Shown: positions 18,626 to 27,830 of the stretch, in pieces
Layout of the letters: every line of letters begins with the position of its first letter
Position numbering within the stretch: position 1 is the first letter of the stretch
Source: Oscillospiraceae bacterium
Lineage (GTDB): Bacteria > Bacillota > Clostridia > Oscillospirales > Acutalibacteraceae
NCBI GenBank assembly: GCA_031265995.1
Contig: JAISBW010000009.1
Location: 1-38,015 of the forward strand
Direction: 5' to 3'
Length of the DNA: 38,015 bases
The notes under the pieces: generated by a model
What the model saw: the letters and a program-made list of their open reading frames with translations, nothing else
Database searches by the model: none
Told to the model about the DNA's origin: nothing
Position numbers and translations under genes: made by a program

Positions 18626-18976
18626 CTAAACAACATTTCCGCATTTCTTACAAATACGTTGTTTTTTCCCATTCTCATCAAATTTATGTGCAACCCTAAC
18701 TGCGCGGTCACAATGTGAACACACAAGCTGAACTTTACACGAATAAAGAGCACTCTCAGCCCTTAAAATTCCGCCCTCTTCTCCGGCACGGCGTGGTTTA
18801 ACGTGTTTGGAAACAATATTTACACCGCTCACTATAACCTTTCCTTCTCTGGGGCTTACGGCCAAAACTTTACCACGCTTCCCGCGGTCTTTCCCGCACA
18901 AAGCCACAACCGAATCACCGTTCTTAACGTGAATTCTGCCTTTTTTTAATTTTTTAGTCAAATTTCCAGTTAACAT
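18626..18976 (-). CDS. rplX: 50S ribosomal protein L24
   Basis: KOW protein that starts 50S assembly. HVKNGDSVVALCGKDRGKRG is the KOW motif; GVNIVSKHVKPRRAGEEGGI and a C-terminal CSHC...CKKCG pair, as in some bacterial L24, follow. ATG 18976 gives 116 residues; a TTG one codon earlier is also possible. GGAG lies upstream. Confidence 0.96.
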   Translation of the reverse strand: MLTGNLTKKLKKGRIHVKNGDSVVALCGKDRGKRGKVLAVSPREGKVIVSGVNIVSKHVKPRRAGEEGGILRAESALYSCKVQLVCSHCDRAVRVAHKFDENGKKQRICKKCGNVV

Positions 18977-18991
18977 CAAAACAACTCCGTT

Positions 18992-19360
18992 TCACAAAGT
19001 CTCGGGAGCCAAACTTAATATCTTGTTGAAATCCTTTTCGCGAAGTTCCCGCGCCATTGGCCCAAAAATCCGAGTTCCTCTTGGGCTTTTATCATCCTTT
19101 ATTATAACTCCAGCGTTATCATCAAAGCGAACATACGACCCATCGCTGCGCCTAATACTTTTTTTAGTACGCACCACGACAGCCCTAACCACGTCACCTT
19201 TTTTTACCATACCGCCCGGGGAAGCTTTTTTAACTGAAGCAACAATAATATCCCCTACGCGTGCATACCTGCGCCGTGTACCGCCGAGAGGCTTTATACA
19301 CATAATCTCTTTCGCGCCGGTATTGTCCGCAACCTTAAGCCTAGACTGAATCTGAATCAT
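18992..19360 (-). CDS. rplN: 50S ribosomal protein L14
   Basis: Interface protein. [20 protein letters not shown] and the C-terminal [20 protein letters not shown] are diagnostic. 122 residues from ATG 19360, AGAGGGG five bases upstream. The ribosome binding site lies immediately next to repeat copy 3. Confidence 0.97.
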   Translation of the reverse strand: MIQIQSRLKVADNTGAKEIMCIKPLGGTRRRYARVGDIIVASVKKASPGGMVKKGDVVRAVVVRTKKSIRRSDGSYVRFDDNAGVIIKDDKSPRGTRIFGPMARELREKDFNKILSLAPETL

Positions 19361-19374
19361 AAAAACCCCTCTTA

Positions 19375-19519
19375 GGACCTGTATTCAAAAGGACCAAAAT
19401 ACCTATATTTTCGATAATTTTTTTCAAAATACATAAAGTACTCACCATGCTTTTTTCCTCATTTTATTAGAAGAAAAACTCTTAGAAAATTTGGAATTTG
19501 CCCTTTTTAATACAGGTTC
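19375..19519. mobile_element. Inverted-repeat element, copy 3, between rpsQ and rplN
   Basis: 145 bp with diverged ends GGACCTGTATTCAAAAGG and CCTTTTTAATACAGGTTC. Compared with copies 1 and 2 it lacks about 20 bases of the interior. It fills the whole rpsQ-rplN spacer: one end abuts the rpsQ stop (TTA in plus reading at 19520-19522), the other the rplN ribosome binding site. Confidence 0.85.
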
Positions 19520-19798
19520 TTATTTTGCTTTTTCAATAATTTTTATTAGTCTCCAGTTTTTTTCTTTAGACAGAGGACGAGTTTCCATAATTTCTACACG
19601 ATCGCCTATGGAACACTCATTTTTCTCATCATGTACTTTAAGTCTTGTGGTTCGTTTAAGCACTTTTTTATACAACTTATGCTTAATAAAATAGCCGACA
19701 ACAACCACAGCAGTCTTATCCATTTTATTACTTACAACTTCGCCTATTTTTATTTTACGGGCCATTCTTTTCACTGTGCCAACAAGAGCTTGCTGCAT
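19520..19798 (-). CDS. rpsQ: 30S ribosomal protein S17
   Basis: OB-fold 16S rRNA binder. [16 protein letters not shown] and [22 protein letters not shown] are typical. 92 residues from ATG 19798 with GAGG eight bases upstream; an internal ATG ([10 protein letters not shown]) has a poorer site. rpmC ends three bases upstream. Confidence 0.95.
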   Translation of the reverse strand: MQQALVGTVKRMARKIKIGEVVSNKMDKTAVVVVGYFIKHKLYKKVLKRTTRLKVHDEKNECSIGDRVEIMETRPLSKEKNWRLIKIIEKAK

Positions 19799-19801
19799 TT
19801 T

Positions 19802-20002
19802 TTAAACCTCACTTGAATTGATTTTTTGTTTCATAACAGTCAGTATTCTTGCGATACTCTTTTTAACTGAACGAATACGCATGGGATTTGTAAGCTGATT
19901 AACTGAGCGCTGAAAATTCAAATTAAAGAGCTCGGACTTATAATCAGAAAGCTTAGTTTTTAAATCAGAGTTAGATAACTCTCTCGCATCTTTGACTGTC
20001 AA
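19802..20002 (-). CDS. rpmC: 50S ribosomal protein L29
   Basis: Two-helix protein at the tunnel exit. [28 protein letters not shown] and [15 protein letters not shown] are diagnostic. TTG at 20002 gives 66 residues, the family length, with GAGGTG six bases upstream; the longer frame to 20035 would bury that site. Confidence 0.94.
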   Translation of the reverse strand: MTVKDARELSNSDLKTKLSDYKSELFNLNFQRSVNQLTNPMRIRSVKKSIARILTVMKQKINSSEV

Positions 20003-20107
20003 AAAAAACACCTCGATAAACAATATACGGACCAATCAAACCACAAACTAAAAACTTTGATAAATTACCACTTCTAAAAAATAATCTTTTTTTCAAATCA
20101 AAGCAAT

Positions 20108-20545
20108 TCACACGAACTTGTTTAAACTTAGATTTCCAGATTCCCGCTTTATAAACTTACATTTGATTGGGAGTTTTGCTGAAGCAAGTCTCATCGCCTC
20201 TCTTGCAATCTTTTCAGAAACTTCGGACAACTCAAACATTATACGACCGGGTCTGACAACCGCAACCCAAAACTCAGGCGCGCCCTTACCCTTACCCATA
20301 CGAGTTTCGGCGGGCTTTTTCGAGACAGGCTTATCAGGGAAAATCTTTATCCAAACTTTTCCGAGCCTCTTACAATAACGAGTCATTGCAACACGCGCAG
20401 CCTCAATTTGGTTAGAAGTTATCCAGCAAGGCTCGAGCGACTGAAGCCCGAAATCACCATAAGCAAGCGTATTACCGCGGTACGCGCGACCTTTCATCCT
20501 CCCGCGATGGGCTTTTCTATGCTTTGTTCTTTTTGGCAACAGCAT
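20108..20545 (-). CDS. rplP: 50S ribosomal protein L16
   Basis: Organises the A-site region of 23S r[22 protein letters not shown] start, [20 protein letters not shown] and [19 protein letters not shown] are typical. ATG 20545 is chosen (145 residues, GGGAG six bases upstream) over an upstream frame to 20578. It overlaps the end of rpsC by 29 bp. Confidence 0.96.
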   Translation of the reverse strand: MLLPKRTKHRKAHRGRMKGRAYRGNTLAYGDFGLQSLEPCWITSNQIEAARVAMTRYCKRLGKVWIKIFPDKPVSKKPAETRMGKGKGAPEFWVAVVRPGRIMFELSEVSEKIAREAMRLASAKLPIKCKFIKRESGNLSLNKFV

Positions 20546-21212
20546 TAGCTTCTCCCCCTTTATTTTCAGGACTACCACGGTTTCCTTTGAATATCTCGCC
20601 TTTATAAAGCCAAACTTTAACTCCGATTATACCATAGGTAGTAGATGCTTCTGAAAAACCGTAATCAATATCTGCCCTTATGGTTTGCAGTGGAATACTC
20701 CCTTCGTTATAGTGCTCCGTTCTAGCGATTTCGGCGCCGCCTAATCTTCCTGAAACCTGAATCTTTACACCGCGCACTCCTGACTTCATAGCGCGACCAA
20801 TTGCTTGCTTTACCGCTCTTCTGAAAGAAATCCTTTTCTCAAGCTGCTGAGAAACAAATTCAGCAAGAAGCTGAGAATTAGAATCAGGACGCCTGATTTC
20901 TACGATACTGAGCACCACGGGCTTTTTAATCAGATTTTCGCATTCTGAACGCAGTTTCTCGATGCCAGCCCCCGCGCGCCCTATAACAAGACCTGGCTTA
21001 GCACAATGTATGAACGCCCTAACCTTAACACCGCTACGCTCAATCTCAACCTTAGGGATACCTGTATTGTAAATCTTTTTTTTGATAAAGGCACGCAAAA
21101 CATTGTCTTGCACCAACATCGACGCAAAATCCTTTGAATTTGCAAACCAACGCGAACTCCAATTTTTGTTGATTCCCACGCGCATACCGTGAGGATTAAT
21201 CTTTTGTCCCAC
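20517..21212 (-). CDS. rpsC: 30S ribosomal protein S3
   Basis: mRNA-entry-channel protein with an N-terminal KH domain ([17 protein letters not shown]) and C-terminal S3 domain ([34 protein letters not shown]). 231 residues from GTG 21212 ([14 protein letters not shown]); AAGGAG is upstream and overlaps the rplV stop. The Lys/Asn/Gly-rich C-terminus overlaps rplP. Confidence 0.97.
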   Translation of the reverse strand: MGQKINPHGMRVGINKNWSSRWFANSKDFASMLVQDNVLRAFIKKKIYNTGIPKVEIERSGVKVRAFIHCAKPGLVIGRAGAGIEKLRSECENLIKKPVVLSIVEIRRPDSNSQLLAEFVSQQLEKRISFRRAVKQAIGRAMKSGVRGVKIQVSGRLGGAEIARTEHYNEGSIPLQTIRADIDYGFSEASTTYGIIGVKVWLYKGEIFKGNRGSPENKGGEANAVAKKNKA

Positions 21213-21215
21213 TCA

Positions 21216-21587
21216 TTAACTCCTTCTATCTTTAACCGCAATTGTAACATGCGAAGAACGCTTCAAAATTCTGTGTCCGCGCCCCTTTGATACAGGTAGC
21301 ATACGCCGTGCCGTCGGTCCAGGACATACAAAACACTCACTTATATAAAGATTTGAAACTTCCATATCGTTATTATTGACTGCATTGGCAATAGCCGACT
21401 TAAGAAGCTTCTCGAGATACTCCGACGCCGATTTAGAAGTATTCTGCAAAATAGCGAGTGCTAAACGCACAGGTTTGTTCCTTATCAAATCTAGAACAAT
21501 ACCTACCTTTCTTGGAGATATACGAGCATACTTCAAGTGAGCCACCACCTCAGAACTAAACGATTTTAAATTATTCGAGTTTTTCAT
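21216..21587 (-). CDS. rplV: 50S ribosomal protein L22
   Basis: Tunnel-wall protein. HLKYARISPRKVGIVLDLIR, LLKSAIANAVNNNDME and GRGHRILKRSSHVTI are diagnostic. 123 residues from ATG 21587; the N-terminal dozen residues are slightly longer than usual. The stop is just before the rpsC start. Confidence 0.96.
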   Translation of the reverse strand: MKNSNNLKSFSSEVVAHLKYARISPRKVGIVLDLIRNKPVRLALAILQNTSKSASEYLEKLLKSAIANAVNNNDMEVSNLYISECFVCPGPTARRMLPVSKGRGHRILKRSSHVTIAVKDRRS

Positions 21588-21633
21588 ATCCTTTAAAACT
21601 CCCCGAAATCAAGCAAGCAAGACTTAGTTTGTA

Positions 21634-21921
21634 TTACTTGCCTTTTATTTTAGCTAAGGCCTTCGAACCTGAGTGACCTCTAAAAATACGCGTCGGTGCA
21701 AACTCACCGAACTTATGACCAACCATGTCTTCTGTTATATAAACAGAAATATGCTTGCGGCCATTATGAACGGCAATCGTATGACCAACAAACGCAGGGT
21801 AAATTGCCGAAGCACGACTCCAAGTCTTAAGCACTTGCTTTTTTCCAGTTCGATTCAAATCCTCAACATGCTTAAGTAACTTAGGGTGAACAAACGGCTG
21901 TTTCTTTAGGCTTCTGCTCAT
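21634..21921 (-). CDS. rpsS: 30S ribosomal protein S19, first gene of the operon here
   Basis: Head protein contacting S13. [37 protein letters not shown] and [16 protein letters not shown] are typical. ATG 21921 (95 residues) has GAGGGGAG upstream; the longer frame to 21981 runs over the promoter. In most bacteria rplB precedes it; here a divergent gene does. Confidence 0.96.
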   Translation of the reverse strand: MSRSLKKQPFVHPKLLKHVEDLNRTGKKQVLKTWSRASAIYPAFVGHTIAVHNGRKHISVYITEDMVGHKFGEFAPTRIFRGHSGSKALAKIKGK

Positions 21922-21952
21922 ATAAACTCCCCTCAGAGAAAAAACTGATTTC

Positions 21953-21981
21953 ATTCTACACTGCTTTAAATAATTTTGCAA
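21953..21981 (-). promoter_or_regulatory. Promoter of the rpsS-led ribosomal operon
   Basis: Minus strand TTGCAA (21976-21981) and TAGAAT (21953-21958) with a 17-bp spacer. Transcription would start near 21946, giving a leader of only about 25 bases before rpsS. There is no room for the leader-type autoregulation known for S10 operons. Confidence 0.6.
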
Positions 21982-22040
21982 TAGCTTGCAAATTTACAAA
22001 ATTTATAAATCAAATATGTATTTCAACCTGAAAATTTATC

Positions 22041-22069
22041 TTGAATTTTTATAAGTTATATACTATAAT
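22041..22069 (+). promoter_or_regulatory. Promoter of the hydrolase-like gene pair
   Basis: TTGAAT (22041-22046) and a perfect TATAAT (22064-22069) with 17-bp spacing. The leader to ATG 22129 is about 53 bases. It is divergent from the ribosomal operon promoter about 60 bp away. No clear Shine-Dalgarno precedes the ATG. Confidence 0.65.
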
Positions 22070-22128
22070 ATGGTTTAATAACTTTATTTTTTTATATTAA
22101 AATCCAAAATAGCGTAGGTGATCGAAAA

Positions 22129-23571
22129 ATGCCAGAACCAATAAAAATTTTTATTAATTTCCAACCCGTAGATTCAAAACTTAAATCAGGATTTCTGCTT
22201 AAAGTCGGAAACGAAGTAAACAAAAATATAAATCGTATGACGAATTCAGAAGGCAATTGGAAATACAAATGTTTACTTCCCAGTGTTGTTGGCTATGAAA
22301 AAATACTCAATAAAACTGAAAAAACGTTGCTGGAAGATGTTCCCGATAAAATTGAAAAAATTGAGATTCAAAAAGGATGGCAGCAATTGTTAGATTTAGC
22401 AGACAAAATTAAAATGTCACATATTAAAATTTTAGAATTGCATTTAAATAAATTTATAAAAAACCACTCATCGACTGATTATAAAACAAAATTTAATCGT
22501 CTGGAAATTTTAAACAAAAAAATTAAAAACAATAGTAATTTCAGTATTTTTTATATTGAGGAGGATATTCAACCTGATATTTTTCGCTTAAAAATCGACG
22601 GAAGTTTCGAAATTAACCCAAGATTAGAATTTGGAAAGCAAATTAATAATGTTTCTGATAATCAAGTAAATTTCAGGATCATTATATATGGCCACTGCAT
22701 ATCCGCGGTATGGGCTACTCGTTTTGCAAAAAAACTTAAAGCAAAGCTTTTTGATAAAAAGAATGTACAAATTAGACTTATTTCGAGCGACCCATGGTCA
22801 GGTCCTTCGGCAAAAAAGGAAGGGGAAAATATAAGAGAGGATTTAGAAAACAAAAATGAAGAAAATAGATTTGAGAAAAGCGTATTAATTTACACAATGG
22901 GGGGAGGTTATTTTCCAAAAGATCATTTGCTTCATAGATTTAATAGAGCGGTAAATTTTACTCCTCAATTAATTAATAATGCTACACATATTTTTATCTC
23001 AGAGGAAAATCATAACGATAAAAATAAATGGGAAATATTTTATGACGAAGTTCTCGAACAAAAAGAAGATTTTGATGCGGGAGTTTATTTATTATCAAAA
23101 TCAGAAGAATTAACGTTTGTTACAACAGGAAATCTTAAAGAATCGATTGAAAGAATTTATAATTTTTCAAAAGGAAGAGAAAAAGAACGAATAAGCATTT
23201 TAACAAATGTTATCGCAAGGAAGTTAAACTTAACGCCTGACCAATTGGTCGAGTACCTTCCTAATTATAAAATAGAAAAAGATAAAATTATTTCAGAAAT
23301 TAAAAAAACTTTAACTATTAAAAGCGCATTTCAAACGGTATTTAACATGTTTGAACCAAAAGGATTATTTTTTGGTTATTTAGACAAAAGCGGAAAATTT
23401 TATCAAGCCTTGATATCAGCTCGAAAGCTTGTTGTTGGAATTTTCAAAAATAAATCTAAAGAAGCAATAGAAATTTTAAACAAAGAAATGGATAAAACAA
23501 AAAGAGGATATAAAAATGGCATTTGCAGAGCTTTAGTAGAAAGAATAGAAAAATGGTATGGTAAAGTTTAA
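22129..23571 (+). CDS. Alpha/beta-hydrolase-like paralog with Cys at the nucleophile position
   Basis: 480 residues, no signal peptide or membrane helix seen. The central part aligns by eye with the gene starting at 23728: YGHCISAVWATRF here against CGHSRGSVSASLV there, then SSDPWSGP against VSDPYAGP, then NHNDKN against GHNDSN. In an alpha/beta hydrolase these would be nucleophile elbow, acid and histidine. Here the nucleophile is Cys190 instead of Ser, and the HGTG oxyanion motif of the paralog is missing. The C-terminal 150 residues are also shared (LPNY, FFG, GKFYQAL). An N-terminal stretch of about 180 residues (Lys/Asn/Glu-rich) is its own. It may be a Cys hydrolase or a dead partner of the next gene. 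I do not recognise a named family. It ends exactly where repeat copy 4 begins. Confidence 0.7.
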   Translation: MPEPIKIFINFQPVDSKLKSGFLLKVGNEVNKNINRMTNSEGNWKYKCLLPSVVGYEKILNKTEKTLLEDVPDKIEKIEIQKGWQQLLDLADKIKMSHIKILELHLNKFIKNHSSTDYKTKFNRLEILNKKIKNNSNFSIFYIEEDIQPDIFRLKIDGSFEINPRLEFGKQINNVSDNQVNFRIIIYGHCISAVWATRFAKKLKAKLFDKKNVQIRLISSDPWSGPSAKKEGENIREDLENKNEENRFEKSVLIYTMGGGYFPKDHLLHRFNRAVNFTPQLINNATHIFISEENHNDKNKWEIFYDEVLEQKEDFDAGVYLLSKSEELTFVTTGNLKESIERIYNFSKGREKERISILTNVIARKLNLTPDQLVEYLPNYKIEKDKIISEIKKTLTIKSAFQTVFNMFEPKGLFFGYLDKSGKFYQALISARKLVVGIFKNKSKEAIEILNKEMDKTKRGYKNGICRALVERIEKWYGKV

Positions 23572-23712
23572 GAACCTGTATTCAAAAGGGTAAATTTCAA
23601 ATTAATGAGAAAAAAATCGCAATGAATACTTTATGTATTCTGAGAATTTTTAACAAAATTTTGAAAAAAATTATTGAAAATTAGGTGTTTTAGTCCTTTT
23701 GAATACAGGTTT
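23572..23712. mobile_element. Inverted-repeat element, copy 4 (opposite orientation)
   Basis: 141 bp, ends GAACCTGTATTCAAAAGG and CCTTTTGAATACAGGTTT; the interior matches the other copies in reverse complement. It fills the space between the two hydrolase-like genes. It starts directly after the TAA of the first gene and ends a few bases before AAGGAGG of the second. Inside, a short frame begins ATGAATACTTTATG and ends at TAG (about 19 residues), related to frames in other copies. Confidence 0.88.
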
Positions 23713-23727
23713 TAAGGAGGGTTTTTT

Positions 23728-24912
23728 ATGAGAACAGCAAAAATAATAGTTATGTTTCACGGCACAGGAATGACATTTAGGAGTTTTGAAACGTATTATG
23801 AAAAAAAAGCTATCGAAAACGAGGAAGAACCAAAATCATATGCAAAACGAGAGATGGAAGAAAGATTCGGAAAAGAAATATGGGGACCCGGAATTCGCGG
23901 TAAACTTCTTCCAGATAATGATACCGCTTTTTATAATGTAGAAGGACCAGGAATGACCGATATCGGAAACTTAAGTATCGCCGATGCACAAAGAAAAGGC
24001 TTTGAGTTTATAAAAAGAGAAGTAGAAGTTGGTTTGAGAACACGTGATAATGTTATTGTTAAAATTTGTGGTCACAGCCGAGGTTCGGTTAGCGCAAGTT
24101 TAGTCGCTTCAAGGCTTCAGGCTTTTTATGAAGATGAAGGAAGAGTAGAAATTAATTTAATCGTAAGTGATCCTTACGCCGGTCCCATTAATAGATTGCA
24201 TAAAGAAATGGCGGAATACGATACAAAGGGAAGCGGTAATAAAAAGGTTAGCGGAATTGTCATTTATTCAATGGGCACACAATTCAATTGCACTCCGATG
24301 GAAATAAAAAATGCTGAAGTAATAATTATGACAACGATGGGTCATAACGATTCCAATAATTTAATTTATGATTTGCCTGATTTGTCAGACGGCATATATA
24401 TTGATATCGGAGGCGATATAAAAGAAGGTAAAAGAAGAATAATAAGTGATGGAATGTCATTTAAAAAATATGCGCCTTTAATATTTTTGCACGAAAAAAG
24501 ATATTCCGGGCGCGAAACCATTTTAAAAAGGATTATTTTTGAAAAATTAGGCTTAACAGCAGAAGGTATGGAGTCGTTTCTGGAATCATTGCCAAATTAT
24601 CAAGATGAAATAAACAAATTAACGAAAAAAATTTCAAGTGCTTCTAATTTAACAAAATTAAGACAAGCTGTCGAATACACGCTGAATCTATTTGGTCAGG
24701 ATGGAAATTTTTTTGGGATTATTAACACAGAAGGCAAATTTTATACCGCATTAACTGAGATAGACCAAGGTTTAAAAAATCCCGCTCCTTTATTTGAAAA
24801 TATATTAGAACGATTAGAACGAGTAGGAAAATTAAAGAAACCATTTAAAAGAAAAATAATGGAAAAAATTATCGACAGAATTAGAACCATAGCTCAAAAT
24901 ATTGTAAAATAA
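23728..24912 (+). CDS. Predicted alpha/beta hydrolase (lipase/esterase-like)
   Basis: 394 residues, no signal peptide. KIIVMFHGTG at residues 5-14 looks like a first beta strand with an oxyanion HG motif. CGHSRGSVSAS holds a GxSxG elbow with Ser117, Asp148 lies in VSDPYAGP and His206 in MGHNDSN, giving a complete triad in the right order. The C-terminal 150 residues (LPNYQDEINKL, NFFGII, EGKFYTAL) form a domain shared only with the upstream paralog. ATG 23728 has AAGGAGGG six bases upstream. Probably cotranscribed with the upstream gene through the repeat. Substrate unknown; phospholipid or ester substrates in the host are a guess from the fold. Confidence 0.75.
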   Translation: MRTAKIIVMFHGTGMTFRSFETYYEKKAIENEEEPKSYAKREMEERFGKEIWGPGIRGKLLPDNDTAFYNVEGPGMTDIGNLSIADAQRKGFEFIKREVEVGLRTRDNVIVKICGHSRGSVSASLVASRLQAFYEDEGRVEINLIVSDPYAGPINRLHKEMAEYDTKGSGNKKVSGIVIYSMGTQFNCTPMEIKNAEVIIMTTMGHNDSNNLIYDLPDLSDGIYIDIGGDIKEGKRRIISDGMSFKKYAPLIFLHEKRYSGRETILKRIIFEKLGLTAEGMESFLESLPNYQDEINKLTKKISSASNLTKLRQAVEYTLNLFGQDGNFFGIINTEGKFYTALTEIDQGLKNPAPLFENILERLERVGKLKKPFKRKIMEKIIDRIRTIAQNIVK

Positions 24913-25032
24913 TTTTAGCACTACACAAGGATTCGCCAAAATATGATAATTATGTCATTGGATTTATGTCCACGACAAACGCACTAGGTAACAAAAATGT
25001 AACCAAAAGATTTAGATATATCATACAATTAC

Positions 25033-25053
25033 TCTATTTGAATACAGGTTCTA
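25033..25053. repeat. Solo end of the inverted-repeat element
   Basis: TTTGAATACAGGTTC followed by TAAT matches the right end of the element family, but no partner end or interior is found within 200 bases. It lies in the 187-bp convergent spacer between the second hydrolase-like gene and mnmE, where nothing else is visible. It is a deletion relic. Confidence 0.65.
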
Positions 25054-25099
25054 ATATTTCATAGTTTACGAAAACAGATTCTAGATACAAATTTAATTT

Positions 25100-26479
25100 C
25101 TATTTACCTACACAAAATTTAGAAAATATCATATTAACAACTTCTTCATTTATGTTTTCTCCCGTAAATTCTGTGAGTATTTCTAATATGTTTGTGATTA
25201 TTTCAGATGTCATATCCAAAGGTTCGTTTTTTAAAAGTTTTTCTGCATCATCGGAGAGCTTAAGTGATCTGTTTAAAATATCAAGATGGCGTTCGTTTAT
25301 CATAATTAAACTTTCGGTATCGGACGGCGCAAAGCCAACTAGCTTGTAGATTTTCTCTTTTAAATTTTCTATGCCGCTCCCTGTTTTTGCCGATATTTTT
25401 ACAATTTCGTATGAGTATTTCTTTATTTCGTCAATGCATATCGTTTCTTTAAGATCTGATTTATTAAGAATTATTAAAACTTTATCTTTTTTAAATAAAT
25501 TTAATAGTTCTATTTCTTCTTTTGATATTTCTTTTGATGAATCCAAAACCAGCAATATTATTTCTGATGTTTTCGCCATGTCAATGGCTCTGCTAATTCC
25601 AATTTTTTCTATTTTTTCGTTAGTTTCTCTTATTCCCGCAGTATCTGTGAGTACCAAATTTAAATCACCAAGAACTATAGATTCATTAATCGTGTCGCGC
25701 GTTGTACCTGGGATATCAGAAACTATTGCTCTTTGGTATCCAGAAAGCAAATTCATAAGTGTGGATTTCCCAGTATTTGGCGGCCCTATTATCGCGGTTT
25801 TAACTCCATTTTTTATTACTTGCCCTTTAGAGTAGCTATTTATTAATTTTAAAATTTCACTATTCGCAAGTTTTATTTTGTTTTTCATATTTACTACGTC
25901 TAAATCTGAAATATCTTCATCGGGATAATCTATACGGGCGTTCAGTTCCGATAATATGTCAATAAACTTTTCTTTTATTTCTTTTATTTTTTCGCCGAGT
26001 TTACCCTCAAATACAGAAAAACTCGCGTCTAGTGCGGTTTTATAATTTGAAGAAATCAGATCCGTTATTGCTTCTGCTTTTTCTAAGCTGATTTTGCCGT
26101 TTAAAAACGCTCGTTTTGTGAACTCCCCAGGATTGGCAAGCCGTGCGCCATTATTGATTGCCAGCCTTAAAACTTGTTTTATGAGAAATACATTCCCGTG
26201 ACAAAAAATTTCGGCGATGTCTTCACCGGTATAGCTTTTAGGTGCCTTAAAAATCAGAACCACAGCTTCGTCGATAGGTTTTTTGCCATCGAAAACCCGT
26301 CCGAGTTTGGCGTGATATCCTTTAACATCATATAAACTTGTCCCATCCCGCGCTTTAAAAATCCTTTCTGTAATTTTAATCGCTTTTTCCCCTGAAATTC
26401 GAACCGCACTTATACTGCCAATTCCTATCGGCGTAGAAATAGCGGCTATGGTATCTTCAAACTTTTTGTAACTTTGCAT
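25100..26479 (-). CDS. mnmE: tRNA modification GTPase MnmE
   Basis: With MnmG it makes the cmnm5 modification on wobble U34. 459 residues: N-terminal folate-binding domain (DTIAAISTPIGIGSISAVRI...), helical domain, inserted G domain with P-loop GPPNTGKST, GTTRD switch, DTAGI and NKSD, and the C-terminal FCVGK with the conserved Cys. ATG 26479 has GAAGGA upstream and lies inside the end of murC (23-bp overlap), so the two are cotranscribed. Confidence 0.97.
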   Translation of the reverse strand: MQSYKKFEDTIAAISTPIGIGSISAVRISGEKAIKITERIFKARDGTSLYDVKGYHAKLGRVFDGKKPIDEAVVLIFKAPKSYTGEDIAEIFCHGNVFLIKQVLRLAINNGARLANPGEFTKRAFLNGKISLEKAEAITDLISSNYKTALDASFSVFEGKLGEKIKEIKEKFIDILSELNARIDYPDEDISDLDVVNMKNKIKLANSEILKLINSYSKGQVIKNGVKTAIIGPPNTGKSTLMNLLSGYQRAIVSDIPGTTRDTINESIVLGDLNLVLTDTAGIRETNEKIEKIGISRAIDMAKTSEIILLVLDSSKEISKEEIELLNLFKKDKVLIILNKSDLKETICIDEIKKYSYEIVKISAKTGSGIENLKEKIYKLVGFAPSDTESLIMINERHLDILNRSLKLSDDAEKLLKNEPLDMTSEIITNILEILTEFTGENINEEVVNMIFSKFCVGK

Positions 26480-27830
26480 TTTTCAATCCTTCAAAAATCA
26501 TATGTGCACATTTATAAATATCTCCTCCGCCCATTGTCAAAATTAAATCACCTAATTTCGTGTTTTCTAACATAAATTTAGAAACATTTTCAAAACTTCC
26601 CAAACACAAGGAATTTCTAATTTTATTGCTTAAATCTTCTGATTTTATACCATATATATTTTTTTCTCTAACGGGTAAAATATCTGTTAAAATTACTCTG
26701 TCGGCAATTGAAAGCGCGCGCGCGAAGTTATCCATAAGTAAAAAAGTCCTTGAAAAAGTGTGAGGCTGAAATATTGCCCAAACACGCTTGAAACCCAAAT
26801 TAACCGCAGTTTTTAAAGTCGCTTCTATTTCCATCGGATGATGCGCAAAATCATCAATAACGGTTATTCCTTGTATCTTCCCCACTAGTTCAAAACGCCT
26901 GTCGGCTCCTGTGAACGATTCGAGTGAGGATTTAATCAATTCTTTTCTGACGCCCAGGAAATCACATGCGACAATCGCGGCCAAAGCATTGTAAATATTA
27001 TGTCTGCCAGGTATTTTAAGATTGATTTCAAAAATTTTTTCTCCGCAATTTAACACATCAAACTTAGCATAGCCGCAAGAATTGATTCTAATATTATCCG
27101 CAAACCATTGTGCTTTTGAACTTAAACTATAAAAAATCTTATTGGCTTTTGAATCTTTGGTTGCGGCGATCGTATTTTCGTCATCGGCACTAATCAATAG
27201 ATTTTTACACTTATCGGCAAATTTATTAAACGAACTAATTACGCCATTTAAATTTTTAAAATAATCGAGATGATCGTCGTCGACATTTAGAATTATACCT
27301 AAATTAGGTTCGAGATCAAGAAAACTATCCATATATTCGCATGCTTCACAGACCACAATATCCGACTTGCCCAATTGGCTACTTCCGCCTATTTTTTTAA
27401 AATTGGCCCCAATAATCGCCGTCGGGTCAAATCCTGCATCGACTAATATGCAGGTAATTATTGAACTTGTGGTTGTTTTGCCATGAGAACCTGAAATTGC
27501 AATTAATTTTTTATAATCTTTAGTTAATTCACCTAAAAATTTACTTCTTGAAATAACTTTTATTCCATTTTTAATAGCCTCGTTGACTTCCGGATTTGTT
27601 TTTTTTACGGCATTTGAATAAACTACCAATTCAGAATTTCCAATATTTTTAGGTTGATGATTCATACAAATTTCTGCGCCTAAACTGCAAAGTTTTTCAG
27701 TATTTAAAGATTTTTGAATATCAGAACCACTGACCGAAAAACCTTTTTGAAGCGCGATACATGCCAGAGGTAACATCCCTGAACCGCCTATACCCACAAA
27801 ATGAATCTTTTTAATTTTATTTAAATCCAA
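26457..27830 (-). CDS. murC: UDP-N-acetylmuramate--L-alanine ligase
   Basis: Adds the first amino acid to the peptidoglycan stem. 457 residues: nucleotide-binding VGIGGSGMLPLA, ATP loop SGSHGKTTTSS, central DDFAHHPMEI and IFQPHTFSRT. Its presence indicates peptidoglycan precursor synthesis is retained at least in part. Start TTG at 27830 (MDLNKIKKIHFVGIGG) with AGAGG about nine bases upstream. Confidence 0.97.
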   Translation of the reverse strand: MDLNKIKKIHFVGIGGSGMLPLACIALQKGFSVSGSDIQKSLNTEKLCSLGAEICMNHQPKNIGNSELVVYSNAVKKTNPEVNEAIKNGIKVISRSKFLGELTKDYKKLIAISGSHGKTTTSSIITCILVDAGFDPTAIIGANFKKIGGSSQLGKSDIVVCEACEYMDSFLDLEPNLGIILNVDDDHLDYFKNLNGVISSFNKFADKCKNLLISADDENTIAATKDSKANKIFYSLSSKAQWFADNIRINSCGYAKFDVLNCGEKIFEINLKIPGRHNIYNALAAIVACDFLGVRKELIKSSLESFTGADRRFELVGKIQGITVIDDFAHHPMEIEATLKTAVNLGFKRVWAIFQPHTFSRTFLLMDNFARALSIADRVILTDILPVREKNIYGIKSEDLSNKIRNSLCLGSFENVSKFMLENTKLGDLILTMGGGDIYKCAHMIFEGLKNAKLQKV

